DNA of 64,000 nucleotides from Cordilura impudica. Taxonomy: Eukaryota > Arthropoda > Insecta > Diptera > Scathophagidae. The position numbers and the translations under genes are program-made. The stretch is from the NCBI GenBank assembly GCA_963682025.1, contig OY821517.1, positions 98,579,946-98,643,945 of the forward strand, in the 5' to 3' direction. A model generated the notes under the pieces. That model saw only the letters and a program-made list of their open reading frames with translations, was not told where the DNA came from and ran no database searches. Below are positions 21,929 to 33,938 of this stretch, piece after piece (the stretch's first letter is position 1; every line of letters starts with the position of its first letter).

Positions 21929-22640
21929 CACTTTGTACTGCTGTTTGTAACAACCGAAAATATTTGACATACACCCATCTTTAATTATACCGATTGAATC
22001 AGAATCACTATCTGATTCGATTTAACGATGTCCGTCCGTCTGTGTGTCCATGTAAAGTTTGTAATCAAACTGCAGGTCGCAAATATGAATATATTTTGAC
22101 GAAATTTAGTATTTGATCTTTTATCGGCCATGGGATGAACGCTATTGAAATCAGTGAGAATCGGTCCATGTTCAGACCTAGCCCCTATACAAATGACCCC
22201 TATGAAATCAACATATATTGCCATAAGATCCAAATTATCATACAAATCTTAGTCAAATTGGGTTTGTATGTATATATTACATCCATTAATCAGTAGTCCA
22301 AAAATGATCCCTATTGGACAACTCTTAGTCATAGGCCCCATATAGAGCTGCTTCCCGATCTTCACTTAAATCTATCAAAAAACACAAATGTTGCACTGAT
22401 TCTTCTCAAATTTTGTTTGTATATATTTTTGCAAAATACAAGAGACTTTACCAAACATGGTCAGGATCGATCCATTTTTGGGCTTAGTCCCCATATAGAT
22501 ATAGCATCCGAAATTAACTTTTTCATATGTGCAGCCGAAAAAATTAATAAAAATCCCACTCAAATTTGGTTTATGCTTATTTTCTATATCCAGCTAGTTG
22601 GGCCTGAGAGATAAGGTCTCTAATCGCATGGTATAGGGTA
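21929..22640 (+). mobile_element. INE-A copy truncated at both ends
   Basis: Starts in the CTTTGTACTGCTGTTTGTAAC block and stops at GGTATAGGGTATTTC, so both hairpins are lost. It includes a ~20 bp TTGGACAACTCTTAGTCATA segment missing from 20571-21359 but present at 34853-35580, so at least two INE-A subtypes exist. Confidence 0.8.
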
Positions 22641-23440
22641 TTTCTAAAATTTGAAGGGAAAATTTAAAAAGTGCAATTTTGTATTTATGTGAATAATAAT
22701 GCTTTAGTAATTATAATCAATTTTTAAAAATTAGATGTAATCGCAATCAGATATTTTGTAGGTAAATCAGAATAATAATTCTATATAACTATGTAGAACT
22801 GTTTTGAAAGAAAAAAACTCATTGATGAACTCGGTAACTCTATTTTGTAAAGACAACAAAAAGTTAATATGCCAAACTTATGTTCATATTTGTAAAAGAA
22901 TAATGAAAAAACGTGTGAAATAAAAGGCCAGCCCGTGTATACTCTTAACATTGTTCTGTATGATATCTATTTGAAAATATTGACATTCATGTTAAAATAG
23001 AAATAACTATTGCAAAGCTAATTATAACAAACAAAAATTTTGGCGCCATCTACTTTGGCATAGTCACGCTGAGCAAAATGAAGTGACACTCTGTTAATGC
23101 AAAAGAAATTTATTTTCCCCACAACAAAATATTGCAGAATTTGATGTAATTAAAATAATATACCGATTTATTTCTAACGATTTATGAATATACATATATA
23201 GAATATATGTATATTATTTGTATTATTTAATATGTATATGTAAATATTGTATATGTAAATATTACACACAAAACATACAACATCAAACGTTATTTTTGTG
23301 TTTTTCTCTTTAAATAATTAATAATACATAAAATTTTTCTTTGCTACATTTACATTGTTTTTTTTTTTTTAACAACTAGGTATTTTAGCATTATTGGCTT
23401 GAGATGCTGATGAATTTTTACTCCATTTATATTAACTCGT
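22641..23440. other. Unannotated AT-rich stretch
   Basis: No gene or known repeat recognised. Short TATGTAAATATTG repeats occur near 23230-23260. Confidence 0.4.
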
Positions 23441-24228
23441 AGTGTCTGCTTGTCGAAAAAATTTTGGATCGATTTTAACCCCTTTCTCGTGACCCAATCG
23501 ATCTGAAACTTTGCAGACAGGCTCGTGTCAATGACAGAAATGATCTAGAAAATTTTTTTAGTGATGCCTAAACAATGGAAACTTTTAAATTTTTCTACCA
23601 GAGTTGATAAAAAAAAATTTACAAAGGGTTAGTTTTTATTATATTATTACCACAACGACCACAAAAACAACAAGTCCAGCTATGACAACAATACAACATT
23701 TAGTATAACAACAAGAAAAATATAGAAACATCATAATTTTAATTTTTTTTTTTAATTTTTCAGAGATTTTCCTGGACCTGTTCCACCGATTTTAACGATT
23801 TTTGAAAGAAAAATCTTCCCATGAATTTGGTGAATCATTATCACAAAAAATGATCACCTTAGCTATCCTACTGAGGGCGTGATCGTGACAAGAACAACAT
23901 AGAAAATTATATTTTTTCAAGACTTTTTTTAGTTCTTCATTCAAATTCCGGGCCCTAATCGACCGATTTGGATGATTTTAAATAGCAAACTTCTCAGGAT
24001 GTTGGTGAATCATTTTTTATGCCAACGAGCAGCCTAGCTGCCCGACTGATGCCGTCATCGTGATTTCCACAGACGGACCGATGGACATCGCTATATCAAC
24101 TCCGGTTGTTATAAGGATCAAAAATATATATATTTTATGGGGTCTACAATTTTTTTCTAATTATTACAAACGGAATGACAAACTTATATATACCCTCTGC
24201 ACACTGGAGTGGAGGGTATAAAAATTCA
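23441..24228 (-). mobile_element. INE-B copy with internal duplication
   Basis: The 5' end lies at right: hairpin ATACCCTCTGCACACTGGAG...GGGTAT near 24190-24220, preceded (minus sense) by the TTGTCATTCCG block. Interior blocks include GTGATTTCCACAGACGGACC. A segment with CCGATTTxxAxGATTTT...TGGTGAATCATT occurs twice, near 23790-23880 and 23960-24060, indicating a tandem duplication of about 180 bp. The 3' hairpin is not found. Confidence 0.65.
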
Positions 24229-24271
24229 GCTGTTTCGTAAATAAGAAACATGTTTTTCCAAAATAAAGATA

Positions 24272-24352
24272 AAATATTTCTCGAGTGATACTCGTAAATA
24301 TTTCTCGAGTGATACTCGTAAATATTTCTCGAGTGATACTCGTAAATATTTG
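24272..24352. repeat. 24 bp tandem repeat, 3.4 units, each with an inverted dyad
   Basis: Three identical 24 bp units (24272-24295, 24296-24319, 24320-24343) and a partial fourth. Each holds CGAGTGATACTCG, a perfect 5 bp dyad around GAT. The units are exact, so the expansion is recent or constrained. Confidence 0.9.
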
Positions 24353-24756
24353 AGTACATCACCGCGTAGGAGTATTTATCAAACACCCTTAACATATTTT
24401 CGCAGACCTTTCGATTGATATATAACATAAGGTTGCTCTTAATTCAGAATATATAAAAATATACACTTTTCCACAAAAGGGCAAAAAAAGGACGACATTT
24501 TTTGTCAGAAAAGAAAACGGCATTAGTTAAAGGTTAATTAATTTAATGCTAATAGAATACCGTCTATATCATTTTCTTTAAAATAACAAAAAATGGCTTA
24601 ACCTGTTCAAACAGCCTGAGCTTGGCTTTAATAATAAGCTGCTAAAATATAATAATTGTAACTATGATCATCATCGCAGTCAATGCTAATAATTTTTTTT
24701 TTATATAAATTTGAAAAAAATTTATTTATTTTATTATTTTAGGAAACCAAAAAAAA

Positions 24757-25445
24757 AAGTAAGACAATTATAGTCAGTCTACACCGACTATACGATACCC
24801 TATATCATAATTTAGAGACCCTATCTCTTCGGCCCAACTAAATGGATATAGAAAATAAGCACAAACCAAATTTGAGTAACATTTTTATTATTTTTTTTTT
24901 GGCTGCAGATATGAAAAAGTTCATATCGAGTGTTATATTTATATGGAGACTAGGTTGAAAAACGGACCGATCCTGACCGTAGTTGGTAAAGTCCCTTATA
25001 CTTTGAAAAAATGAGTACAAATCAAATTTGAGAAAAATCTGTGCAATATTTTTGTTTTTTGATAGACTTATGTGAAGATCGGGAAGCAAATCTATATGGG
25101 GTCTATGACTAAGAATTGTCCTATCGGTATTACTTTTGGCTTACTGATTAATGGATATAATAAATACATAAAAACCCAATTTGACTGAGATCTAAGATGA
25201 TTTCGATCTTATGGCAATTTATGTCGATTGTATAGGGACTAGGTCTAAACATGGACCGAATTTCACCTATTTCAACAGATTTCATCATATGGCTGATGAA
25301 AGCTCATATACCAACTTTCATCAAAACATATTAATATTTGCGACCTGCAGTTTGATTACAAGGTTTAAATGGACACACAGACGGCCAGACGGACTGACGA
25401 ACTGACGCATGGACATCGCTAAATCGACTCAGAAAGTGATTCTTA
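24757..25445 (-). mobile_element. INE-A copy, 5' truncated
   Basis: Begins with the 3' terminus (minus) AAGTAAGACAATTATAGTC and hairpin, and runs to the GACGGACTGACG microsatellite and AAATCGACTCAGAAAGTGAT. It then meets a plus-oriented INE-A piece head to head. Confidence 0.75.
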
Positions 25446-26192
25446 CGCCTAAAGATCTCGATCAAATTGGGGTTGTGTATGTTTATTACAAAAATAAACC
25501 TTATAGGATAATTCTTAGTCATAGCCCCCATATAAATCTGCTTCCCGAACTTCACTTAAATGTATCAAAACACAAAAATATTGCACAGATTTTTTTCAAA
25601 TTTGGTTTGTATATGTTTTTGCAAAATATAAGTGACTTTTGGTCAGGATCGGTCCATCTTCAACCTAGTCCCCATACAAATATAACATCCGATATGAACT
25701 TTTTCATATCTGCAGCCAAAAAATTAATAAAAACTAGTAGATTCCAGCACTCGAAATTCAAGTGCAAATTCTAAGAAATTTTATTTTTTCATTTAACAAA
25801 GACTCTGAAGGCATGCTTTACATTTCAACTCATTTTAAATGAAGAAAACACACTCAAATTTAATAAACACACATATAGCGTTGTATAATTCTATGTCTTG
25901 TTGGTAGCAACTTTAAACGATCATAACTCCAAAAGAATATTGCACACGATGAAAATCTGTAAATCTGGGTGACAGCTAAAAAAAAAATACCTTTCAAATG
26001 ATAAATTTTTTGTCAAAATCGGGGTAAAACTGTGAAACTCACATCGGTAACAAAAAATCGCCTAGCTTATTAATATTATTGATATACCCAAATAGTTAGA
26101 CCTAAAAGATAGGGTCTCTAAACGCATGGTATAGGGTATCGTATAGTCGCTCTAGACTGACTATAATTTTCTTACTTTATCTTTAGACTCGC
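25446..26192 (+). mobile_element. INE-A copy interrupted by a Helitron derivative
   Basis: INE-A sequence occupies 25446-25733 and 26083-26192, in plus orientation and ending in TATAGTCGCTCTAGACTGAC and TTCTTACTTT. The 349 bp between is a non-autonomous Helitron. Comparison with other copies shows that about 30 bp of INE-A is missing at the junction. Confidence 0.75.
25734..26082 (-). mobile_element. Non-autonomous Helitron with both ends
   Basis: On the minus strand the element starts TCAATAATATTAATAAGC and ends with hairpin GCACTTGAATTTCGAGTGC, then about 9 nt, then CTAG, followed by T. A 5' TC, a 3' hairpin ~10 nt from CTRR and insertion at A/T are the canonical Helitron hallmarks. It has no coding capacity. 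Related copies lie at 44726-45092 and 12503-12807. The parent may be the decayed Helitron at 28589-30350, but their ends are not clearly alike. Confidence 0.8.
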
Positions 26193-27913
26193 TATTGACG
26201 AATTACATACATACACACATACAAATCAAATTTTAAATTTCTTACGTGGGCTTTCGTTGGTACAAATATAGTACAAATCTACATGAAGTGGGAAAGCATT
26301 AATTATTTATAAAAAAAAAAATGTTGAACGGCATACGTTTAAACTCAAATATTTGTAAAAAAAAAAAAATGTTACTAATGCGTTGTATCTCTGTCCCAAT
26401 TTCGTATTTATAGAGTTGAAACGTTTAAATTAACCCACATTATATATACAACACATGCAAAAACAACAAAAAAAATACTAATAATTAATCTATAAATATA
26501 TATTTTGCTTAATTATAATAAGCCCCAATTGAATGTTTCTCTGAAAACTCAATTTCTATAGACATCACTGTAGGTGACATAAAGTGGTAACAATTTTTCA
26601 TACCTTATGTTATTTTCATACATCTATTTATATTATTTTTTAATATTGGCAAAAACAAACGGCTAATTAAATTAATCGTTATGAGCACAATTATAAAATG
26701 CTATCGAGATCTGTACATTTTTTAAGTCTTTAACTCTTTACTTACCACTTTAAAAATATATTAGATACAACTAAGAAAAATTGTCTTTTTGCAAAAAAAT
26801 GTGGAGAGATAAGTAATTTTATTTAAGAATTTTCTTCGTAAAATATAAACTTTTTATAATTAAAACGAGATTTTTAAGGCCAGAGATAAGGCTCTAAAAT
26901 TATGTCAAATAGTTTAAATCTAATATGTGAATAGCTAAAGTAATTTTTCTATTCCTAATTAAAATTCGAGTAATAACAACTTGAAAAAAAACTACCATTT
27001 AAATTTATTCACAAATGGTTTATAAGCTTTTATTCACTACATCCATTCAGGTGTTTGATTTATAAATTAATCATGAAAAAATAAATGTTCCGTCAGTCTA
27101 TAATGACTATTTTGGAATTTTAGTAGATGTTGGTTTGTTGGTCATTTACTTAGGAGTATAAATAAAAATAAAAAAAAATTTATTCTACGAGAGTCGTTGC
27201 AAAAATGATGGTGTCAACGTAGATAATACATGTGCAAGAAGTAAAAGATGGTAAAGCTGCTCTTCTCAACGAAATATTAGGATTTTTATAAACAAGCGAC
27301 AATATTTTCTAATCTTTTTACATTAGCTCTCAGTATAGCCATCTTTTCTGACACTTTCTTTTGAAAATTGTTATTTTTTAAAAGTCCTTTAGTTTTAGGC
27401 GTGTAACATCTGGTTCGTGTGTAATCAAATTTTTGTTTTCTATTTTACAGTGTAACCCTATAAAATTATAACCAGCTTAATGAATTGCACAACGATCCTC
27501 GCATATCTTAACAATTTAGCAAACACACATTCTTTGTACAAGTAATACGAGTACATCTTAATACAAAAACAAATACTAACATCTGTATATAATTAAAAAA
27601 ATATATATTTGATTTTTCCGTTAGAATGAATTGATGATCTCCATACATCCAGTTTTGATTAAATAAGAGCTGTAATTTTATTTAAAAATAAACAACACTT
27701 GTCGATGTTATGATTATTGAATCATACATGATACATACATACATACATACACTTAGGGAAATAATTATAAGACCAAAATATAAAATAAAGAAAACGTACC
27801 ATAATATTTAATATATTTACAACCATTCAAGTAAGATTTCTGGAAAACAGTATATTTACTTGTGCAAAGGTATATATTATAGAACCGGTCACTTCTAATG
27901 GATTTAAATGAAA
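26193..27913. other. Unannotated AT-rich stretch
   Basis: No gene recognised. It holds a short ACAT microsatellite at about 27730-27752 and several A-runs. Confidence 0.4.
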
Positions 27914-28520
27914 CAAGTAAGAAAATTATATTCCGTCTGGACTATGCGTTTGTAGAACAGGTCTTAGGTCCAACTAGTTGGATATAGAAAATAGGTATAA
28001 ACCAAATTTGTGTGACATAAATGTTTTTTCTTCTGGTGCAGATATGATACATATCGGATGCTTTATTTGTATAGCAAGTAGGTTTAAAAGACATCTGTTT
28101 TTTCCAAAAATATATACAAACCAAACTTGAGTAAAATATGGCGGCTCTTACTGAGATTTATTCTATACACCATACTCCACCGGTAGCTATATGCTAATTT
28201 GGATCTTATGGCAATTTATGTCGATCTCATAAGCGATATTTGTATATGGGCTAGATCTGAACATTGAGCGATTTTCACCAATTTCAGTAGCTTTCGTATA
28301 TAATCTTATATACCAATTTCATCAAACCTGTAGTTTGATTACAAGGTTTACACGGACAAACAGACAGACGGACAGACGCACGGGTATCACTAAGTCGACT
28401 CAGAAGGTTATCCTGAGTCGAAAGGTATATAAAAGATGGATCCAGATCAAATATTTTTGGTAGTTAGAAACATCAGCACAATCTCATTACACCCTGACCA
28501 CATTGTGCGTATGAATACTG
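27914..28520 (-). mobile_element. INE-A copy, degenerate
   Basis: Starts with CAAGTAAGAAAATTATA, has a damaged hairpin, and continues through GGCAATTTATGTCGATCTCA and CAGACAGACGGACAGACG to ATATTTTTGGTAGTTAGAAA. It has internal deletions and the 5' hairpin is reduced to CCACATTGTG. Confidence 0.75.
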
Positions 28521-28814
28521 TTGCCGATAGTTCTACAAATGTACTTTATAAATAGGTATTTTTATATAAAGAACTTTTTTAAAAAATACCAGCTGGACCC
28601 GGCAAACGTTGTTGTGCCCTCAATGAATTTTTAATTTTAGTTAGAATCTGTATACATCTATATAAAAAAACGTTTGTGCATTTGTTAATATTAAAACTGT
28701 TAAAGAAAAACCATGTTTTATTTATGAAAATTAAAATAAATATTTATTGTAACATACATACATATGTCTAAGAATGACCAATATATTTCTATCATTGTAA
28801 TTCTAAAAAGAGTG

Positions 28815-29660
28815 AACAATATTTTTAGTTTCCTTATTCTGGCAGTAAATTAATAAATTTGCATGCTTTCCGACACGCGAAAAACAACTGTTTTCGAGGT
28901 CCAAACCACATATTTGCAATGATTGTCCTTAAGATTTATTGATGGTCATGGTAAAGCCCAATCTGTTCGGAAATTGCAATCTTTTGAATGTTATCAGTGT
29001 GTCGATAGGAATCATAGGAATTCTTGGTAGCAAGACATGTTCTCCTTTAAATTTGCCTTTGAGAATTGTGGCCTCAATAACATTGAGTATTATCCTCTCA
29101 ACAATTAACCTGGTGCCATTACATAGTCTCGGAGCGTTGAGGAATTCAAAGGAATTCAAAAATTCTGTTGGATAATTGACTGCTTCATTTTCTTCAACAA
29201 CACTATCCATAGATTTGAAATAACACTTTCGGAATCAATCATGTCCTGAATAATAACATTAATATTATCGACATCGAAATTTTTTGCGGCTTAAATAGTT
29301 CTTTCACTTAACCAAGTAGTTATTTTGAAAACTGGTCAGCCGTTGGATCGTGGATAATAAAATGAGAGCTCCACCAAAAAGTCTATCATTGCCTTTCAAA
29401 TCTTCTAAAGTTGTATGTACTGCTTCTAAGGAATGTTTGTAAGCCATGTTATATTCATCCCAAATAATAATTAACTTTTGCCATACCGGAATGTTTTTTT
29501 TATATTACTACGGCATTCTCATTCGTTTGTACATTTAACGGTGATCTGAGTGCTGAATGAGCTGTGCGAGCACCATGCAATAATGTTGCGGCTATTCCGG
29601 ATAAAGCAATAGCCAATGCAATTTTTCCTTCCTTTTTGGTTAGAATATTTATATATAAAA
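28815..29660 (-). pseudogene. Helitron Pif1-family helicase fragments
   Basis: Minus-strand blocks appear in helicase order. ALSGIAATLLHGARTAHSA near 29540-29600 follows the Walker A region. IIIWDEYNMAYKHSLEAV near 29420-29475 is the Walker B-like DE motif. GNDRLFGGALILL follows near 29380. LNAPRLCNGTRL and EHVLLPRIPMIP lie near 29000-29130. FTMTINKS, a stop, and GQSLQICGLDLE near 28890-28960 match the terminal INKSQGQSL motif. An internal deletion joins NYPTEFLNS directly to the CNGTR block. Frameshifts and stops make it inactive. The Walker A lysine and the Rep domain are not visible. Confidence 0.85.
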
Positions 29661-29971
29661 ACGTTTGTGAATTTTGGAACTTATAAAATTTAAATATATT
29701 TGACAACTCATTATTTTTCGAACGCCAGCGCCATCTACCGGGTCCAACAAAAAAATTTTTTGCATCATCTAACATACATATATGTACATTCTTTGTTTCA
29801 GTAAAATCGCACCGTAAATAAGACTATTCGAAATGACTTTACCCCAGCGCCACCTATCGGGTCCATTTATACATACAAAAATTTCCTATGATAAAACATT
29901 CATACATTCTGAATTGCAGTCAAATCGCACTAAATAAAAAAATAAAAAAAAAAAAAAGGAGGAGTTTAACT

Positions 29972-30350
29972 TATTATATATAAAATTCTCGTGTCGCAGT
30001 CTCTGTAATTGAACTCCTCCGAAACGGCTTGACCGATTCTCATGAAATTTTGTGCGGATGATGGGTAGGTCTCAGAAACGGACAACAGGTATTTTTTTTT
30101 TTGATATCTCAAGTGGGCGTGGCACTTATGACTATCATAGTACTCCAGATATCTGATTTTAAAAGTTCACTTTGTATGGGGGGTACCCCTCCAAGTGGCT
30201 CTATCAAAAAAAAAAAAAAAAAATAGACGTTGTCCGATTCTCAGACCTACCCTATATGCGCACAAAATTTCATGAGAATCGGTAGAGCCGTTTCGGCGGA
30301 ATTTTACCACAAACACCGCGACAGAAGAATTTTATACATATATAAGATAA
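29972..30350. repeat. ~380 bp inverted repeat of Helitron-like 5' ends
   Basis: The left arm, about 29975-30090, and the right arm, about 30228-30347, are reverse complements. Shared segments are CTCCGAAACGGCTTGACCGA and ATTCTCATGAAATTTTGTG, then GGGTAGGTCT and CGGACAAC. Each outer end is TATAAAATTCT-like. It may be a MITE, or two Helitron 5' regions placed head to head. Confidence 0.75.
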
Positions 30351-30354
30351 TATT

Positions 30355-31395
30355 TTATAAAAATATACTTTTGTATAAAAAGGTACTTTTGTATAAGAAG
30401 GTACTTTTTTTATAAATGGTACCTTTCTGAGAAAATTCTTTTTTTTAATATGTAATATTTAAATTTTTTTTAATAAGGTGCATTTAAAAAAATTTTTTTT
30501 TAAAGCAGGGACTTTTTAATCCTAGCTGCTTTTATAAAGAAGGTTGCTTTAAAAAAATATATTATTTAAAAAAAGTCACTTTTTTAAAAAGACATTATTT
30601 TAGAAAAATTTACTTATTTAGAGGCACTTTTTTTAAGAATATACTATTTTAAGAAAACTATTTTAAAAAATCTACTTTTAGAATTGAAATACTTTTTTAA
30701 GAAAAAGTAGATTTTAATCAATTGTACTTCTTTAAGTAAAAGGTACCTTTTAAGAAAATGTACCTTTTAAGAACAGATCTACTTTAAAGCTACCTTTTTA
30801 AGACAATGTATTTTTTTAGGAAAACAAAGTTTTTTAAGGTACCTTAAAAAAGGTACCTTTTCCAGAAAATTTAGTTTATTGAGAAAAGTTACTTTGCTAA
30901 GAATGAATATATTTTAAGAATAGTTAATTTTATAAGAGTTTATGCCTTTTTAAGGAAAGGTACCTTTTTGAGAAAATATACGATTAAGAAAGGGTGCATT
31001 TTTTTAAAAAAGATGACTTTTTAAGAAAAGTTACTGTTTTAACAAACGGTACATCTTTAAAACATTTTTTAATAAGAACCAAAAAAAAGGTTTTTCAAAG
31101 AAAGGCGCTTTAAGAAAAAGTTTTGTTTTAAGAAAAGGTACTTATTAGATAAATGCACTTTTTTAAAAAAGTTGTTTTAAAGAAAAAGTACCTTTTTAAG
31201 AAATCCACCTTATTAAGCACAGGTACTTCTTAAGAAAAGGTACTGTTTTTAGAAAAAATACTTTTTAGGAAAGGATGTTTATTAATAGACAGGTACTGTT
31301 TCAAGAAAGTTATTTTATTAGGAAAAGGTACTTATTAAGAAAATTTACTTTTTGTAACAAGGGTGCTTTTTATAATGAGGTACTTTTTTTACTTT
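30355..31395. repeat. Degenerate GGTACTTTTTTAAGA array, ~1 kb
   Basis: Short units of the type AAAAGGTACTTTTTTAAG, about 18-25 bp, drift along 1 kb. They resemble the array inside INE-B at 7560-8510 in inverse sense. It abuts the Helitron inverted repeat on the left. No INE-B end sequences were found beside it. Confidence 0.75.
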
Positions 31396-33147
31396 CTAGT
31401 CAGTTATTTGCCGTCAAATTTTAGAAATAAAATCGCAAATTGTAAATAACAGACAACAAAATCCGTTATATCATCGAAAAAAGTAATGTATTTAGTAAAA
31501 TTAACAAATTCTATGACCCAACGACTGCAACAATTCATAGTCAATAGTGGATCTAAAACACATCATCAATAACACAAACCCACAAAATTTGATAAACCTC
31601 TAAACTCTGCTATGAAGTAGTTCTCCGTTCTGATGGTCTCTAAAAGGGGAGTATACTTAAGAGAGTATACTCTAGCCCCAGTGTCTAGAATATGTTTGCC
31701 TGTGTAATTTAGGGGCATTATTTATATCTTTTCTTTTTCTTACATATTATGGCCTTTTTATTATTCTTAGATTTAAGAGTTTGTGTTCTGTCATCAGCTT
31801 AAATAACAAAAACTTTTATAGATTGTAGCAATACTGTCCAAAAAATAAAAACGGAAATAAATATTGGTCTTATAATTATTTCCAGTAATGTATATTGGAT
31901 TTAGAGTTTAAATAGAAAAAGATTTTGTTATGCTTGGGTTGTGGTTTTGTATTTTAATTATCTTACTTAAAGGAAATACAACTAGTTACTCTAAAATTAT
32001 TCAGTTTTATGAGAATTTATCCGATAGTGAAATTAAATCGTGTATAAACAGATACTTGATTAGTTTTAAACTTTGAAAGCTGTACACGTGTCGTTTGTTA
32101 GCGCATATGAACTCTTCTGGGACTAAAAATGTTTCAGTATACCAAATATGTAACATTTTTTTTCACAGATTTTTGTAGAAATATTTTAAAGAGTAGCACT
32201 TTTTCTTAATAATAAAAAATAGTATTAAAATTTAAATAGTCCTTGTAATCTGTTTTTCTTTAATTTATATATTTGAGCTCTCATCAATCCTAAAAACATT
32301 AAGGTAATAAAGTAATAGCGAAAGTGCATTTTTTTTTTCTCAAAGTTCTAATAGATATAATGTTATTTGAATGAAATCGTATCGTTTAAAACTGTGTAGG
32401 TATAAAAAAAAAAATCAAGAATGCTGTCAAAAAAAAAAATCTGCATGATTCATCTTCATTAACATTTTATGGTTTTTGGGGATTTGTAGGTAGATAAAAA
32501 GATATTTGTTGAATATTAGTTTACTAACAGCATGACTATAAATCTTTAAAAGTTACGACAACTTAACTTCAAATCATAATGTAATTATAGGTTATTATCA
32601 CTCATTGTGTTTTTTATATAAGCTAACAGCAAATTGAGATAAAAAAGCGTCTGGTAAAAACAATATACGGGCTATGAAGTGGGATAAGAATTGCTACCTT
32701 AACCGCTATATTTTCCGAATTTATAGTTAAACATTCAGTAAATCATTTAGGATCAGCGGCAACAATAAAAGCATTAATCAAGCAAATGCGAAATTTTTGA
32801 GAACCCAGAGATTTCGTATTGTTTGAAACAGATAATAAATTAGAAACACTTCGGATATTAAGAAGTAAAAAATTATTTAAAAAATAATAATATTTTTCAG
32901 TCAAAGCTCACGGATTTATTGGTCAACCCTTGTGAATATGAAATCAATTAATAGAAATTGAGGTAGCAAAAATGCGATAATTGGCAAAACCGATCCAAAA
33001 ATTAGTAAAATAAATGTCTACACAAAAACAGTACATGCAATATTTCACAGCATATACTTTAGTTCATTTTCCATTATGAAAATATTTTAAGCGAAGCTTT
33101 TTTCGTAATATGTATGTACATATATCAAAATAAAAAGAATTATTTAA
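31396..33147. other. Unannotated AT-rich stretch
   Basis: No coding region, known repeat or RNA gene recognised. Confidence 0.4.
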
Positions 33148-33151
33148 TTAA

Positions 33152-33938
33152 CCCTTTCACGACCAATGGCTTGACTTAAGTCGACAGGACCTAAGACGGC
33201 GACCCTAAAGTCTGAAAATTGTATTTTTTTTTATCATATTTGGATGTCATTAATACGGACGTTATTGAACCGAAAACATTAAATTTTTGATATAACATGG
33301 ACCAGTATTTATGCTTTTTTTATTATTCAGCAAAATTCAGTATATGTATTCATATATGTATGTCCAATTGGTCGTCAATGGAAAAAAAGATGTGTTATAG
33401 TTTCACATTTTTATTATATGTATATAAACATTCGTAATATTAAGTCAAAAATTAATTAAACTATAAATAAAAAGACTTAGAAAAAGGTTAATTTTAAATA
33501 TCTCAAAATACAAAATCAATTATGGTAATCTTCGGAGGAATTACAGTTTTTTTTTTTTTTTTGAAACAAAAAGTTTTTTACAAAAGGAACGATTTTTCTT
33601 TCCATTTTGAGTTCAAACTAAAAAAGTAGTAATCTATTCTCTGTGATCTGTATTTAAAAATTCACAACAAGTACAAAACCAAAGCTATAGTTATTTATGT
33701 AAAAAAAATACAAACAATAATAACTGACTTACTTTGAGCGGAGTAAATTAGTTGCTAATTTTGACCGTTGACGACCAATGGGACATATATGTCCCACGGA
33801 TTTTTTTCTTGAAGGAATTTACAAAAAATACTTTTGACGATACTTTTGTTTAGAAATGTTGGGTCGTTAAGTACGAATCCACAAAAAAAAAAAAAAAAAA
33901 ATTTTTTTTCCAGCACTTTAGGGTCGGTTATGAAAAGG
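33152..33938. mobile_element. piggyBac-like non-autonomous element (787 bp)
   Basis: TTAA lies at both outer edges (33148-33151 and 33939-33942). The left end is CCCTTTCACGACCAATGGC. The right end read inward on the minus strand is CCTTTTCATAACCGACCCTA. The block GACCCTAAAGT lies further inside at both ends. GACCAATGG or its complement recurs inside (33363, 33769), the last as part of the palindrome TGGGACATATATGTCCCA. TTAA targets and CCY termini are diagnostic of piggyBac. No transposase is encoded. Confidence 0.75.

Larger units (their letters stand above)
28589..30350 (-). mobile_element. Decayed autonomous Helitron
   Basis: The minus-strand 3' end reads GCCGGGTCCAGCTGG followed by T, fitting a CTRR terminus. 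The minus-strand 5' end may be TCTTATATATGTATAAAATTC at about 30347. Between lie fragments of the Pif1-like helicase. No Rep/HUH domain was found, so more than half of the ~1,400-residue protein is gone. Two copies of CAGCGCCAYCTAYCGGGTCC (29722 and 29841) lie in the remnant. Confidence 0.7.

Noticed and set aside
24272..24352. CRISPR-like repeat array
   Set aside because: The units are directly adjacent with no spacers, and the genome is clearly eukaryotic.
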